In this document: positions 18,722-28,544 of the stretch, piece after piece
Layout of the letters: each line of letters starts with the position of its first letter
Position numbering within the stretch: position 1 is the stretch's first letter
DNA from: a bacterium
GTDB lineage: Bacteria; Patescibacteriota; CPR2; UBA1875; JAJYID01
DNA: 43,130 nt
Assembly (NCBI GenBank): GCA_021790235.1
Contig: JAJYID010000001.1
Location: 1-43,130 of the forward strand
Direction of reading: 5' to 3'
The notes under the pieces: model-generated
The model's database searches: none
The model's input: only the letters and a program-made list of their open reading frames with translations
Told to the model about the DNA's origin: nothing
Translations under genes and position numbers: made by a program

Positions 18722-20710
18722 TTAAGGATAAGTATGAAGATATGTATTGGCATCCTTGGCTGTCGCTGCCAGTTTGACCCGAAAATTATGGATACCCGGC
18801 TGAACATTATACGTGAGAGTTATCTGTTTATCAGCATCTTTTAGAATATCGCCAACGTTCAAAGGAAGAGACGTCAGGTTTGAAACCCCTTGGGAATTAT
18901 TGCTAGCGGTCAGAACTACCTCATGCGCGTCGTTATCACTAGAGTTTCTGATCGTAAAATCAACCGATAATTTATGCGCTTGATAATCAGCATAACTTGC
19001 CCAATAAGCCCTGGAAAGGATTAAAGCCAGGTGCAGGTCGAGCGGCTGAATCGGAATGTCTGCCAACGAATTAACTGTCCGGACATCGCTAGGATAGTAG
19101 AAGTCACCATCATCCGGATCAATGTTATCAAAACTGCTCAAGGTCTGTCTTTTCCCACCTTTCATAAGCCAGATATCAGACGATCCTTTTTTCTGAAGTA
19201 AGATATTATCATGTGTATTTAGCCAATTAATATCAGGTACCACCCTGCCAGAAGGGATCATGTCAACTATGCCTTGATCAATATCAATAATATTTTTCGC
19301 CTGTAAATTTCTTGATTGTAAAGTTTGAAGATTTGGTAAATGACGTTTTTTGTTACATTCAACAACATATACATCTAATGTACCTATTGGCCTTAATAAT
19401 TGCTCATTCCATACCATGGGCGTTCCTGTGGAGATCTGGTTAACTTCGGCATCTGTTAAAACTCTAACATCAGAGGAGTAATAGAAATCCCCGTCATTCG
19501 GATCGATCTGATCATATGTGAATAAGTATCTTTTCTGCCCTGCTTTCATAACATATGTCCAATCTTTGGAAACTCCTCTAATTAAGATGCCATCAGCTGT
19601 ATTCGACCATGTTATACTAGGCACACCTCTTCCTGTAGCCATTGTGTCTACAGCTCCTTGTGGAATATCATGTATAACCTCAGGTTTAAAGCCCCTAGAT
19701 TGCAAAGTTTCAAGGTTAGGGACTAAACGTTTTTTATTTCTATCCATGAGATATACAGCTAGAGATGATGATCCACGTGCTAGTTGGCCATTAAGATATA
19801 GAGCAGGACCAAAGGGTATACTGTTAAATTCTGTTTGTGAAATAACTCTTATATCAGAAGGGTAATAGAAATCCCCATCACCCGAATCGATCTGATCAAA
19901 GTTAAAGAGGTATCGTTTGAACCCATGACTCATTAGAAAAATAGCATTATCTGAAGAAGTTTTTATCAACACATAATCTGCCATATCTGACCATGTAATG
20001 CTTGGGACTCCCCTACCAATAGGATATCCATTTAAAATACTATCAGAAACATCCTTTATATTACCCCCAAATTCATTATCCAAGTAATCTAGAGTTTCAG
20101 GGTTAGGTATCAATCTCTTTTTGCCACGTTCTATAAAATAAACTGCTAGGCCAGAACCTCTACATCGGTCATGTTCATTACACTGAGTTACTGTAGGTGC
20201 CACAAAAACCGAATATATAAAGTGAATATCGGAATACATGGTGACATCTCTTGTATCTTTACACCACCTGCCACATGACCAATTCATTTCCGTAACTTTG
20301 AAAGAATTCGGAGAATATACCTGTTCCACAAATGCTACATGACCAGTACCTCCTCCTACATCTGATCCCCAGACAGCAACTGAACCATTTTTCGGCACCG
20401 ACCCTGTCACCATTCCGTGCTTCGCGGCATAACCAAGCCACTGCCAAGCATCACCATCTACTTTTAACTCTTCATTGGAATGGACTTCATGCCATCTGGC
20501 ATATACCCAATCTGTACAGAAGCCACCATACCCAACCCAAGAAAGTCGAGTAGGAATTTCAAGAATGTTTTTATTTAATGGAGCTAGACAAAATGGGATA
20601 ATCAATACCCATAAGACTATCACCAAAAACAGATGCCCTTTTAGAAAACGTAATAACCCTGAGGCTCTTTGCGATACTTTACCACTAAAAAATATTTTTC
20701 CTGCTTTCAT
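18722..20710 (-). CDS. Secreted CHAP-domain amidase with six tandem YLxxxGxKR modules and a C-terminal Ig-like region
   Basis: FCTDWVYARW...GSVAVWGSDVGGGTGHVAFVEQV CHAP motif; repeats VYFIERGKKRLIPNPETL, VYLMDRNKKRLVPNLETLQSRGF, VYVVECNKKRHLPNLQTLQSRNL alternating with GFKRYLFNFDQI, GQKRYLFTYDQI, GGKRQTLSSFDNI. Confidence 0.8.
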   Translation of the reverse strand: MKAGKIFFSGKVSQRASGLLRFLKGHLFLVIVLWVLIIPFCLAPLNKNILEIPTRLSWVGYGGFCTDWVYARWHEVHSNEELKVDGDAWQWLGYAAKHGMVTGSVPKNGSVAVWGSDVGGGTGHVAFVEQVYSPNSFKVTEMNWSCGRWCKDTRDVTMYSDIHFIYSVFVAPTVTQCNEHDRCRGSGLAVYFIERGKKRLIPNPETLDYLDNEFGGNIKDVSDSILNGYPIGRGVPSITWSDMADYVLIKTSSDNAIFLMSHGFKRYLFNFDQIDSGDGDFYYPSDIRVISQTEFNSIPFGPALYLNGQLARGSSSLAVYLMDRNKKRLVPNLETLQSRGFKPEVIHDIPQGAVDTMATGRGVPSITWSNTADGILIRGVSKDWTYVMKAGQKRYLFTYDQIDPNDGDFYYSSDVRVLTDAEVNQISTGTPMVWNEQLLRPIGTLDVYVVECNKKRHLPNLQTLQSRNLQAKNIIDIDQGIVDMIPSGRVVPDINWLNTHDNILLQKKGSSDIWLMKGGKRQTLSSFDNIDPDDGDFYYPSDVRTVNSLADIPIQPLDLHLALILSRAYWASYADYQAHKLSVDFTIRNSSDNDAHEVVLTASNNSQGVSNLTSLPLNVGDILKDADKQITLTYNVQPGIHNFRVKLAATAKDANTYLHTYP

Positions 20711-20745
20711 ACAGAAAAAATAATATCATAATAAAGCTTATGCTA

Positions 20746-22209
20746 TCAAGGACTTTTTAAGTTTGGCAAAGCTAAAAGAATCCCTAAAAATCCAAAAATC
20801 GTTAGTGACATTTGGGGAAACTGGAGGGTATCTGTGAAAATACTCTGCACCAAAAAGGCAAAAAACGCTGTAGTAATCCCTAACGCTAACATCTTTAAAA
20901 ACTTATCATTCATACGCTCATAAATTATAAGTCCGGAATATAAACCTGCTAAAGCAAAAAAGACAAATGCAATGATGCCAACTATTCCTTGCTCTATTAA
21001 AATCTGTAAAAACTGATTATCGGTGTTTTGTATTGGCACGGCCCCTCCTTGAATACCTTCCATATAAACCATAGATGGGTTGATCTTAAAAGCTACTTCT
21101 CCGCCATACATTCCCGGACCGACTCCAAAAATTATATGATGGGGGAGAATATGGAAAACGTTATGCAGAGTCCAGGCTCTGCCGGAAACAGAGGAAATAG
21201 CATTATACCGGCTATCAAAGATATCAGTAAGACGATAAAAATAACTTTTTGGGATCACAAGAAGAGAGAATATGGAAAGCGGAATAAACCCCAAAATATA
21301 CTTCGGCTTATAGATAAAAAAGAAAAAACCCGCGCCCAGTGCCAATCCTATCCAGCCGCTTCTCGAGAAAGTCAGAACTAAAGCGGCTATAGTAACACCG
21401 AAGAGCGGCAAAAATAAAAGTTTATTTCTGAGACGCTTTAACCCAAAAAATATTCCAAGAGCTATAAAGAAAAAGATATCAAGATAACCGGATAAGATTA
21501 TCGGGTTATCGAGTGTCGAGAAAACTCTGGTTTTTATAAGTTCAAAGCCTTCAATCCACTGAGGCGTCTGGACACCCGACACTAACTGGCCAATTCCTAT
21601 TAGCGCAACGATAAAGACAATGGATAAGTTGAAAATCAGGAAAACCTTTAGTTGCCTTTTTGTCTGAAAGATTGTCCGGCCGATATAGAAAATAGTAAAA
21701 TATGAGAGCCAAATAAAGCTTTCGTAATATACATTTTTTACCTGCCCGTAAGTTACAACGCTGGCAACAGAAGAAACTAAAATACTGAAAATCACAAAAA
21801 TTATCCCAAAATCAGCTAAGGTAAAGCACGCGTTTTTCGTCCCTTTCCTGACAAAAAGCAAAACGGCGATCAAAACTAGGACTACAGGCACAAGGAATGT
21901 ATAAAAATGCGAAGGAAAGGCATTTTTTAGCCAACTTTTGAAGGGTGTAAAGATAAATATGAAAAAGAAAAGAGAGAGCGTCAGCTTGTCTAGAATTTCG
22001 GACTGAACTTGGGGCCTTAACCGATCAAACCCAGATGATATAGCATTAAAAAATCTGCTATTTCTCCAAAGTTCCAGATGATTCAGCCGGCTGGCCTTGA
22101 AATATTCTCTTTGCTTAAAAATGAAGCTATTTTCACAGAAAAAAGAAAGCTTCCGCATAAAAGAAGCAAACTTACTGCTTGCATAGATATTTTGAAAATT
22201 CGCTTTCAT
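20746..22209 (-). CDS. O-antigen ligase/polymerase family membrane protein
   Basis: Polytopic protein with Wzy_C-type region (VLTFSRSGWIGLALG...IFGVGPGMYGGE...DNQFLQILIEQGIVGII). Confidence 0.85.
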   Translation of the reverse strand: MKANFQNIYASSKFASFMRKLSFFCENSFIFKQREYFKASRLNHLELWRNSRFFNAISSGFDRLRPQVQSEILDKLTLSLFFFIFIFTPFKSWLKNAFPSHFYTFLVPVVLVLIAVLLFVRKGTKNACFTLADFGIIFVIFSILVSSVASVVTYGQVKNVYYESFIWLSYFTIFYIGRTIFQTKRQLKVFLIFNLSIVFIVALIGIGQLVSGVQTPQWIEGFELIKTRVFSTLDNPIILSGYLDIFFFIALGIFFGLKRLRNKLLFLPLFGVTIAALVLTFSRSGWIGLALGAGFFFFIYKPKYILGFIPLSIFSLLVIPKSYFYRLTDIFDSRYNAISSVSGRAWTLHNVFHILPHHIIFGVGPGMYGGEVAFKINPSMVYMEGIQGGAVPIQNTDNQFLQILIEQGIVGIIAFVFFALAGLYSGLIIYERMNDKFLKMLALGITTAFFAFLVQSIFTDTLQFPQMSLTIFGFLGILLALPNLKSP

Positions 22210-22649
22210 TAGTTAATTTTCATTACGGTTGTCTCAAGTTCGTAAGTGGACCTAAGCCAAACCTTTTCGCCCAAAGACACTCTCTGATTATCAAAATATG
22301 CCCCGTCATTATAAACATATCCGGTTCCGGATAAAGTCACCCGTACTTCTTTAAAGTCAGTTCTGCCCGATCCTTCCGGCATTGGCAGAACATCAACTTT
22401 TGAAACAGAGGTTTTGACGAGGCCCCGCCCAAAATAGACTTGCTTTACTCCCTGCATGCTGTTAGCTATATCAGGTTGAATGTCATCAACATAAACTGTA
22501 ACCGTCATGGGTTTGGAAGATTTGGCGAGGGAACCAGTTTGCAGAAATTTAAAGCCGATGAGCCCAGCGATAATGACAAGAAAAATAAGAACTAAAAAAT
22601 CTAAAACATTAACTTTGCCGAAAAGCCGGCCTTCTTTATCTACTATCAT
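22209..22649 (-). CDS. DUF4330 family protein
   Basis: MIVDKEGRLFGKVNVLDFLVLIFLVIIAG N-terminus typical of DUF4330. Confidence 0.75.
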   Translation of the reverse strand: MIVDKEGRLFGKVNVLDFLVLIFLVIIAGLIGFKFLQTGSLAKSSKPMTVTVYVDDIQPDIANSMQGVKQVYFGRGLVKTSVSKVDVLPMPEGSGRTDFKEVRVTLSGTGYVYNDGAYFDNQRVSLGEKVWLRSTYELETTVMKIN

Positions 22650-24592
22650 GAACTAATCCTTTCCTTCATCACATTATAAAAGAATTTTGGCAAAACGAGA
22701 AATCTGCCCAGCCTTTTAGGGTTTTGGATCAAGCGCCAGATCCCTTCCAAATACATTTTTTGAATAACTTTCGGGGCTCTTTTTTCAACGCCCGACCAAT
22801 ACCGGAACGTACCACCGACTCCGATGCAGACCGCACCGAGTTCGCTTCTGTGCCGCACAATCCACCTTTCCTGCTTCGGGCATCCCAACCCCACAAAGAT
22901 AAAGCTAGGCTTTAGCTTTTTAATTTCCTTAATAATTTCGCTGTTTTTTTCAAATTTACCATCTAGACTACACCTGCCCCCATCTTTGTAACCCACAATT
23001 TTCACCTTCGGATATTTGACACGGATATTTTTAACCGCCTGATCGAGAATTTTCTTGGTAGCTCCCAAGAAATAAAAACTCAAATCCTCTTTAGAACCCT
23101 CCTGAATTAATATTTCGGCCAAGTCTGCTCCCCCAACCCTTTCAGGAAAATGCCTACCCAAAATCTTTCCGGCCAGAACCACTCCCGAGCCGTCGGCTGT
23201 CACCATATCAGCTTGAGCAAAAGTATCGTTTAGAGCTTTATCTTTCGCTCCTTTTGAAACTATCTCCGCATTTGCCGTCACTATGAAAAATCCTTCTCTT
23301 TCTCTGGCAGCATTCATAGCTTTCTCAACCGATTCACTGAAAGAATGCGGGTCAACTCCGACTCCCAGTATAGAATATCTTTTCTTTTTTTGCGTCTCCA
23401 GCCGCTTAATGATTTCCTCGGTTCTTACTTCCCAGGTATTTTCCTTTGCCTCCTTTAAAACCAAGGCCTGAAACTTCGGGTCGTCTTTCAACTTTATGGC
23501 TTTATCCAAATTCTCAACAAATTCTTCCTTTGACTTTGATGCCAGAACACTCCCATATTTTTTGCATTCCCGCATATCGGTGGTGACAATGGGTTTGCCT
23601 GCCGCCATGTACTCGAAAAGTTTTAAAGGTGAAATGGACTGAGTAACCTTATTTAGGACAAAGGGCACCATGCAAACATCGAAGAAATGAATTCTTTTGG
23701 CCAAATCTTCATATTTAGGAACTGTTCCGATAAAGTGGATATTTGGATAGTCGCTCCATCTATGCACGCCGTTTGAGGTATCGAAGTCAAGCGGTCCGCT
23801 AATTACGAAGTTATAGTCCGGTCGAGCTTTGGCCGCATACTTTAAAAGGTCATAGTCGAAACAGCTTTCTATTAAAGAGCCAAAGTAGCCGATTATCGGT
23901 TTCTTGCCGATTAGCTTTTTCATTTCGCTGTCCGGCTTGATGCGCTTGCCGACCAAATGCCAAACCTCAAACAAAACGGCATTGTGAGACAAGAATGCGT
24001 CAGGTCTTTTATCTTTAATCCCATCTAAGAGCCGGCTGGCTGTCACGGGAATGATGTCTGCCTTTTTCAGAAGCTCGTTGTGACACTTGTAGATTTTGTT
24101 GCCCAGAAGAGGAAACATTTCAAGATCATCTACGAAGTCATAAATGATCGACTTTACCCTGTATTTTCGGGTATAGAAACTATTAGCCGCCCAGGTGAGA
24201 TACAAAATCGGACCTTTAATGTCTTTTAAAACCTCGAGCTGGTTAGTTAAATAGAGATTTTTCTCAATTTTTTCAAATCCCTCAACTTTGTCATAGCGCA
24301 GATTATGAGTGCCATAGAAAAAAAGATAACCTGCCCTTGAGAATGTTCTGGCCAGATGATTAAACCGCTGAGTAAGCGGCATGTTCCAGTCGGAGATGGA
24401 AGGGTAAATAATAATCCCTTTGGCATCTTTGTGCTTATTTAAAATCTTTTGAAGTTCGACCTGGTATTTTTTCTTTTCAAAGTAGTTTTCTCGCCCTGTC
24501 AGATATGGATGTTTGCAAAGAAAAATTTTAAGAGAGTTTCGGACCTTAATTCCAAACATTTTTTTGCTTAACTTGATCGCCAATTCTTTCAT
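22646..24592 (-). CDS. Fusion: GT4-like glycosyltransferase + WecG/TagA/CpsF (GT26) glycosyltransferase
   Basis: N-terminal half GYFGSLIESCFDYDLL...QSISPLKLFEYMAAGKPIVTT; C-terminal half FFIVTANAEIVSKGAKD...ADMVTADGSGVVLAGKILG...FVGLGCPKQERWI...VGGTFRYWSG. ATG at 24592 overlaps the upstream stop as ATGA. Confidence 0.88.
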   Translation of the reverse strand: MKELAIKLSKKMFGIKVRNSLKIFLCKHPYLTGRENYFEKKKYQVELQKILNKHKDAKGIIIYPSISDWNMPLTQRFNHLARTFSRAGYLFFYGTHNLRYDKVEGFEKIEKNLYLTNQLEVLKDIKGPILYLTWAANSFYTRKYRVKSIIYDFVDDLEMFPLLGNKIYKCHNELLKKADIIPVTASRLLDGIKDKRPDAFLSHNAVLFEVWHLVGKRIKPDSEMKKLIGKKPIIGYFGSLIESCFDYDLLKYAAKARPDYNFVISGPLDFDTSNGVHRWSDYPNIHFIGTVPKYEDLAKRIHFFDVCMVPFVLNKVTQSISPLKLFEYMAAGKPIVTTDMRECKKYGSVLASKSKEEFVENLDKAIKLKDDPKFQALVLKEAKENTWEVRTEEIIKRLETQKKKRYSILGVGVDPHSFSESVEKAMNAAREREGFFIVTANAEIVSKGAKDKALNDTFAQADMVTADGSGVVLAGKILGRHFPERVGGADLAEILIQEGSKEDLSFYFLGATKKILDQAVKNIRVKYPKVKIVGYKDGGRCSLDGKFEKNSEIIKEIKKLKPSFIFVGLGCPKQERWIVRHRSELGAVCIGVGGTFRYWSGVEKRAPKVIQKMYLEGIWRLIQNPKRLGRFLVLPKFFYNVMKERISS

Positions 24593-25485
24593 TTGGTTTC
24601 TTCCCACTTTATGCCCCACTTTTCCTCAAACTTTTTCTTGTTCTCCTCAAATAACTCATTATACTTGCCTTTACCTAAACTAAAAAGGGAAATTTGTCCA
24701 AAATGATGCACAAAAACATCCTTAGCCACAACGATCTTATAACCTGATTTTACTACCCTTAAGCAATAATCATCATCTTCAAACATTCCAATACCAAATC
24801 TCTCATCAAGTTCACCGATTTTTCTAATTAATTCTGTTCGAGCTGCCACACAAAAGAAGGCAATATCGTCAGCTTCCCTGACTTTGCCTTTGTTTCGATT
24901 TGTAACGACACTCGATTTTTTTAGCATAGCACCTAGCGATCTATAGAAAATATCGATTTCCTGGTGGTTCCACATAAAGTTTGTTAGAGGTCCGACTAAT
25001 CCAACTTTTTTGTCTTTAAGTGGCAGAATAAGTTTTTCTACCCAGCCCGGCGTCACAATAGTATCGTTATTTAGAAAAATGATGTACTCTCCGGTTGCCT
25101 TTTTAATTCCCTGGTTACAACCGCCCGAAAACCCTTTGTTGGTTTTATTTAAAGTCAGCTTGACGTTTTTGTGTTCTTCTGCAAAGTTTCCCAAGAATTC
25201 TGGCGTTCCGTCGGAAGAATTATTATCTACTATGACTAGCTCAAGATCGCAGGTATCAGAATATGCCAGAATGCTGTAAAGACAGGCTTTGGTGTACTTA
25301 AGGTTGTTGAAGGTAAGTAAAATAATACTGACCTTCGGTTTTCCGAGTCCTTCTTTCTTCCGATTTTCAGTGCTTTTTTTGAGATTAGAAATCGCATCAT
25401 CAATATCTAACGGCATGTAGCGTTTTCGCACTATTTTTATGGTCTTTTTGGGTTTTAGAGCTGCCCTGACTATTTTTTTGATCAT
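24589..25485 (-). CDS. GT2 family glycosyltransferase
   Basis: VSIILLTFNNLKYTKACLYSIL, LELVIVDNNSSDGTPEFL, IIFLNNDTIVTPGW. Confidence 0.9.
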   Translation of the reverse strand: MIKKIVRAALKPKKTIKIVRKRYMPLDIDDAISNLKKSTENRKKEGLGKPKVSIILLTFNNLKYTKACLYSILAYSDTCDLELVIVDNNSSDGTPEFLGNFAEEHKNVKLTLNKTNKGFSGGCNQGIKKATGEYIIFLNNDTIVTPGWVEKLILPLKDKKVGLVGPLTNFMWNHQEIDIFYRSLGAMLKKSSVVTNRNKGKVREADDIAFFCVAARTELIRKIGELDERFGIGMFEDDDYCLRVVKSGYKIVVAKDVFVHHFGQISLFSLGKGKYNELFEENKKKFEEKWGIKWEETK

Positions 25486-26429
25486 TTTGCCACCCGTTTC
25501 TTTAGCTCTTGAAAATCAAGCCTTAGAAGTAAGCTTATACCTGTCACTGCCTTATGAAAAAATCTGTAACAAAAACCAGGAATTTGTAATATGAGCGGTT
25601 TTTGATCGTAGAAAATATTGTAATATTTATTAACTAGTTCCCGGTCCTTTCGATAAAGCCAACTTCTCCCATCCTCCTTGTAATATTTTTGCTCGTCAGG
25701 CTCCTCATTTGACCATTTTTTTAGAAATAGTTTGTTATTTTTAATGTCATAATCGTGGCGTCCAGGAGAAACGCTTTCATGGTGGATAATTACACTTTCC
25801 GGGCAGTAAATAATTTTGTATCCTTTGTTAAATATCTTCAAACAAAGATCAACATCTTCCATGCTGTTAAAATAGGTTTCGTCAAAGCCGCCCACCTCTT
25901 GGAAAATATCCCTTTTTACCGCCAAACAAGCGGCCGTTACAGCCTTAAATTCCCTTTGTTTGTTAACATAAGGCCTGTCCGGTGACTCGCGATAGTAAAT
26001 CGGGCGAGGGATGCGGTCATTTGCGATCACTATCCCAGCATGTTGAATAAGACCGTCCGGAAATAAGAGTTTAGAGCCGACTACCGCAACATCTTTCTTC
26101 TCTAGTACTTTAAGCAGGGACTCTAGCCATCCTTTTTGCACTTCGGTATCGTTATTTAAGAAAAGCAGAATGTCTCCCTTGGCTAACTTAGCGCCCTGGT
26201 TACAACCCTTGGCGAAACCGGTGTTAATCTTGTTTTCAACAAAGTTAATCCAGTCAATTTTTCTAAGATATTCCTGCGTCCCATCGGAAGATTTGTTATC
26301 TATAATAATGATGTCTTTTAAGAATTCTTTCGGCGTATTTTTCCTAAGCGCCTCTAAACATTTCTTAGTATAATCAAGCTTGTTGTATGTGAGAATAATA
26401 ATGCTAATATTAGACATATTTTTTCTCAA
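25482..26429 (-). CDS. GT2 family glycosyltransferase
   Basis: ISIIILTYNKLDYTKKCLEAL, DNKSSDGTQEYL, LLFLNNDTEVQKGWLE, GGFDETYFNSMEDVDLCLKI. Confidence 0.9.
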   Translation of the reverse strand: MRKNMSNISIIILTYNKLDYTKKCLEALRKNTPKEFLKDIIIIDNKSSDGTQEYLRKIDWINFVENKINTGFAKGCNQGAKLAKGDILLFLNNDTEVQKGWLESLLKVLEKKDVAVVGSKLLFPDGLIQHAGIVIANDRIPRPIYYRESPDRPYVNKQREFKAVTAACLAVKRDIFQEVGGFDETYFNSMEDVDLCLKIFNKGYKIIYCPESVIIHHESVSPGRHDYDIKNNKLFLKKWSNEEPDEQKYYKEDGRSWLYRKDRELVNKYYNIFYDQKPLILQIPGFCYRFFHKAVTGISLLLRLDFQELKKRVAK

Positions 26430-26433
26430 AAAT

Positions 26434-27336
26434 TTATCTTTTAATCTTCTTAAAAAATAAAATGACTTTTATCCATTTTAAATATATCTTTCTAAACTTT
26501 AGAATATTATTTGGAACCGTTCCGTACTTGTCTGGCACATACGCCATATATTTAATATTGAAAAAAAATATTTGAAGCCTATTAAAACCATCTTCTTTGA
26601 AATAGATATTAGCATCACTTAAAGTTTCCCACCATCTAGATATAAATAAATCAAGATTCCTTATTGTATATCTATGTCTATCTAAACTAATGCTTTCATG
26701 ATGTGTGACAACACTTTTTGGTTCATAAATAATTTTATAGCCAGCCTTGCCAATTTTAAGACATAGATCCATATCCTCATAGCCATTTTTATAATATTCA
26801 TCAAAACCACCAACTAAATCAAATACTTTTTTTGGTATTGCTATACATGCGGCACTAACAGCCTGGAATGTTCTCTTCTTATTAACATATTTTTTATTAG
26901 CCGGACTAAGGCGATATATATGTTCAGGTACCTTACTATCAAATATAGCTACACCTGCATGTTGTATAGTACCATTAGGGAAAAGGAGTTTAGCTCCAAC
27001 AGCTCCAATCATTTTTTCTTTTTTTAGTACATTGATTATAGGTATCAACCAATTATCATGAACTTCTGTATCATTGTTTAAAAACAATAAAACTTCATTT
27101 TTCGCAATATGGGCCCCTTGATTACAGGCACCAGAAAAATTATTATTTTGCTTATTTAAAATATAAGTAATATCCTTCTGGTCTTTTAAAAAACTTTGAG
27201 TACCATCAGTAGAAGCATTATCAACAACTATCATTTCATATAGATCTTTTTTAGTTTTTTCCCTAATTGCTTTTAAACATTTTTTTGTATAGCTAAGATT
27301 ATTATATGTGGGTATAATAATGGATACTTTTTTCAC
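26434..27336 (-). CDS. GT2 family glycosyltransferase, paralog of its neighbour
   Basis: VSIIIPTYNNLSYTKKCLKAI, DNASTDGTQSFL, LLFLNNDTEVHDNWL, GGFDEYYKNGYEDMDLCLKI. Confidence 0.9.
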   Translation of the reverse strand: MKKVSIIIPTYNNLSYTKKCLKAIREKTKKDLYEMIVVDNASTDGTQSFLKDQKDITYILNKQNNNFSGACNQGAHIAKNEVLLFLNNDTEVHDNWLIPIINVLKKEKMIGAVGAKLLFPNGTIQHAGVAIFDSKVPEHIYRLSPANKKYVNKKRTFQAVSAACIAIPKKVFDLVGGFDEYYKNGYEDMDLCLKIGKAGYKIIYEPKSVVTHHESISLDRHRYTIRNLDLFISRWWETLSDANIYFKEDGFNRLQIFFFNIKYMAYVPDKYGTVPNNILKFRKIYLKWIKVILFFKKIKR

Positions 27337-28544
27337 TTCAAACCATCCTTTATAGCCTGTTCTATAATTCTGGCTGATTTTTCCCAGCTTAAGTTCTTAA
27401 CCTGTTTTAGAGCATTATCTGACAATATTTTTCTCTTATCTTCGTTTTCAATTAAATCATTTATTACTTTAGCCATATCCTTAGGATTCAAGCTAGAAAG
27501 TGTTATATAATCATTATCCTGACCAAAAACAGCCCTAGTATTATCTCCATCAGCCTCGACAACGGGTAATCCGCATGCCATCATTTCTTGTGGTAAAAGA
27601 GAGTAGTTTGTTAAAGAAAGACTTATCCCAATCATGCTTTCTCTATAAAGATCAGCAAGTTCTTCATGGGTAAAGACTCCTCCATTCGTATACTCAAAAG
27701 TAACTTCTGGACTTTCTTTTTGACCAATAAATATTATTTCTATCTCAGGATGCTTCTTTTTTACCTGTTCGAGTGCTAACATAGCTATTTCAAAGCCCCT
27801 CCTAGGTGTAATTTGTCTACAATAATAGAGTATTTGCGGCTTTCTCTTGGCTTTCACTTTGGTATTATATATTTCTGGATCATACGCTAGATCATAATAA
27901 GTAGAGTTATTACCATACTCCTGCATTTTTTTTGTAAGCCATTTGCCTGCAGTTATACAGTTAAGTCCCATTTTATAAGTATTTTCAGCAAAAATATATT
28001 GACTACCCATTGGGAAAAATAATGGCTCAAAATCTTGAACAAAATAATATTTTGCCTTAGAATTTTCGTTTTCATGTACTATGTATGCGGTCTCCCAAGA
28101 GGTAGCTATTACTGCATCAGAATCTACCATATCTTCACAATTATCAAAAATGTCAGCTTGGAGTTCAAAGAAATTTTCATTAATAACAATTTTTGCATCT
28201 TTTGCAGTGCCAAAACTCGTACCACCATAAATGTATATATTACACTTGTGGCCAAATGACTCTAAATATTGAATTGCTCTAAAAATATTAAAGTGACCAC
28301 CAGATCCAATATAAAAGTCCGGTATAACCCAGTTGATTGTAAGATGATCCTTGAACACCTTTTCTTTTTTAACCTCTTTGGAAATTTTCTTCTCAGAAAG
28401 ACTGACATCACCAATAAAATTATATGGAAGTACAACTTCTCTAGGTCTTTTATCTCTTTTAGACCAGGCGACTGTTTTTTTTACAGCAATTAATAATCCT
28501 TGTTTTTTTACAATTTGAAAAAACTTTTTCATATATCTAAACAT
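27333..28544 (-). CDS. WsaF-like rhamnosyl-type glycosyltransferase (GT4)
   Basis: NWVIPDFYIGSGGHFNIFRAIQYLE, YYFVQDFEPLFFPMGSQY, SLTNYSLLPQEMMACGLPVVE. Confidence 0.8.
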   Translation of the reverse strand: MFRYMKKFFQIVKKQGLLIAVKKTVAWSKRDKRPREVVLPYNFIGDVSLSEKKISKEVKKEKVFKDHLTINWVIPDFYIGSGGHFNIFRAIQYLESFGHKCNIYIYGGTSFGTAKDAKIVINENFFELQADIFDNCEDMVDSDAVIATSWETAYIVHENENSKAKYYFVQDFEPLFFPMGSQYIFAENTYKMGLNCITAGKWLTKKMQEYGNNSTYYDLAYDPEIYNTKVKAKRKPQILYYCRQITPRRGFEIAMLALEQVKKKHPEIEIIFIGQKESPEVTFEYTNGGVFTHEELADLYRESMIGISLSLTNYSLLPQEMMACGLPVVEADGDNTRAVFGQDNDYITLSSLNPKDMAKVINDLIENEDKRKILSDNALKQVKNLSWEKSARIIEQAIKDGLK

